From the NCBI RefSeq assembly GCF_900107855.1, contig NZ_FNRJ01000002.1, positions 8,453 to 72,452 of the forward strand: a stretch of 64,000 nucleotides of DNA, in the 5' to 3' direction. The position numbers and the translations under genes were made by a program. The DNA is from Marinobacterium iners DSM 11526 (lineage in GTDB: Bacteria; Pseudomonadota; Gammaproteobacteria; Pseudomonadales; Balneatricaceae). This document shows positions 63,397 to 64,000 of this stretch, in pieces. How positions within the stretch are numbered: the first letter of the stretch is position 1; the number at the start of each line of letters is the position of its first letter. A model generated the notes under the pieces. The model worked only from the letters and a program-made list of their open reading frames with translations, did not search any database and was not told where the DNA came from.

Positions 63397-64000
63397 GTGC
63401 TTGAAGCTTATCGTAAACATGTAGAAGAACGCGCTGCAGAAGGCGTACCGCCGAAGCCGCTTGATCCCGAACAGACCGCTGCCCTGGTCGAGCTGCTGAA
63501 AAACCCGCCTGCAGGCGAAGAAGAGTTCCTGCTTGACCTGATCACCAACCGCGTTCCGGCGGGGGTTGACCAGGCTGCATACGTCAAGGCTGGCTTCCTG
63601 GCTGCGATTGCCAAGGGTGAAGCGACCTCCCCTCTGATCGACAAGGTAAAAGCCGTTGAGCTGCTGGGCACTATGCTCGGCGGTTACAATATCGCACCGC
63701 TGGTTGAGTGCCTGGACATTGATGCACTGGCCCCGACCGCAGCCAAGGCGCTGTCTCACACCCTGCTGATGTTTGATGCCTTCCACGATGTTCAGGAAAA
63801 GGCTGAAGCAGGTAACGCGCACGCCAAGCAGGTAATGCAGTCCTGGGCCGACGGCGAGTGGTTCACCTCCAAGCCTGAAGTTGCCAAGAAAATCACCGTA
63901 ACCGTATTCAAGGTGCCAGGCGAAACCAACACTGACGACCTGTCTCCGGCTCCGGATGCCTGGTCACGTCCTGACATCCCGCTGCATGCCAATGCCATGC
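63397..64000 (+). CDS. acnB: Aconitate hydratase B, N-terminal part (runs off the window)
   Basis: About 201 residues from a GTG start preceded by GAGGG. The sequence (MLEAYRKHVEERAAEGVPPKPLDPEQT) is the HEAT-like N-terminal domain of AcnB, followed by the start of the swivel domain (FKVPGETNTDDLSPAPDAWSRPDIPLHANAM). AcnB isomerises citrate and isocitrate in the TCA cycle and in other bacteria binds mRNA when its iron-sulphur cluster is lost. The cluster-binding domains lie beyond the window. Confidence 0.95.
   Translation, partial: MLEAYRKHVEERAAEGVPPKPLDPEQTAALVELLKNPPAGEEEFLLDLITNRVPAGVDQAAYVKAGFLAAIAKGEATSPLIDKVKAVELLGTMLGGYNIAPLVECLDIDALAPTAAKALSHTLLMFDAFHDVQEKAEAGNAHAKQVMQSWADGEWFTSKPEVAKKITVTVFKVPGETNTDDLSPAPDAWSRPDIPLHANAM

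Overview
The window looks like the chromosome of a marine gammaproteobacterium of the Oceanospirillales/Pseudomonadales type. The evidence is the gene order folD - tRNA-Arg/His/Leu/His - tig-clpP-clpX with cysS, glnS, ppiB and lpxH on the far side (from memory, the same order as around PA1792-PA1802 of Pseudomonas aeruginosa), a PQQ-linked alcohol oxidation locus, a TRAP transporter and acnB. I have no species-level evidence.

Layout. (1) 1-2,000: pqqA (23 aa) and an ExaC-type aldehyde dehydrogenase. (2) 2,071-6,600: a histidine-kinase-like protein that has lost its phospho-accepting His and most ATP-binding residues, and a complete TRAP transporter (dctPQM). (3) 6,673-10,435: clpX, clpP, tig and one tRNA-His. 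(4) 10,456-48,769: a genomic island of about 38 kb between a 23-bp direct repeat made of the 3' end of tRNA-Leu(TAG). The functional tRNA is at the right end. An integrase start codon with the first 20 codons survives 162 bp downstream of it, so the island has probably lost its integrase. (5) 48,747-52,105: tRNA-Leu, tRNA-His, tRNA-Arg, folD and a CHASE-PAS-PAS membrane protein. (6) 52,160-64,000: cysS, a lipoprotein, glnS, ppiB, lpxH, miaE, an unrecognised Roadblock/PAS/PhnD-like operon and the start of acnB.

The island is the main interest. From left to right it carries hipBA; a two-gene Druantia type III system (druH-druE); an eight-gene operon on the minus strand coding for a vWA protein, a PP2C phosphatase and a Ser/Thr kinase (the TerY-P triad), a UPF1-like SF1 helicase, a protein with a C-terminal HEPN-type RNase motif, a coiled-coil McrB-family AAA+ ATPase, a DUF2357/McrC-like protein with a zinc ribbon, and a PUA-like (EVE/YTH superfamily) domain; a MID-PIWI Argonaute-like protein preceded by a DUF4258 protein and an 89-aa protein; a decayed gene; a Schlafen-AlbA_2 protein; a type I restriction-modification system (hsdRMS); and a sigma-54 activator with a CARF-like sensor domain. 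This combination matches what is described as a CoCoNuT (coiled-coil nuclease tandem) type IV restriction superoperon, known to travel with type I RM, Druantia III and CARF/RtcR-type regulators.

What I have not seen described, and read directly here, is that four minus-strand operons (DUF4258-PIWI, TerY-P/CoCoNuT, druHE, hsdRMS) each have a sigma-54-like -24/-12 element with correct GG-GC spacing (GG in place of GC for hsdR) in the intergenic space just upstream. This suggests that the single CARF-type activator switches on the whole set of defences in response to a ligand, perhaps a cyclic nucleotide or an RNA end.
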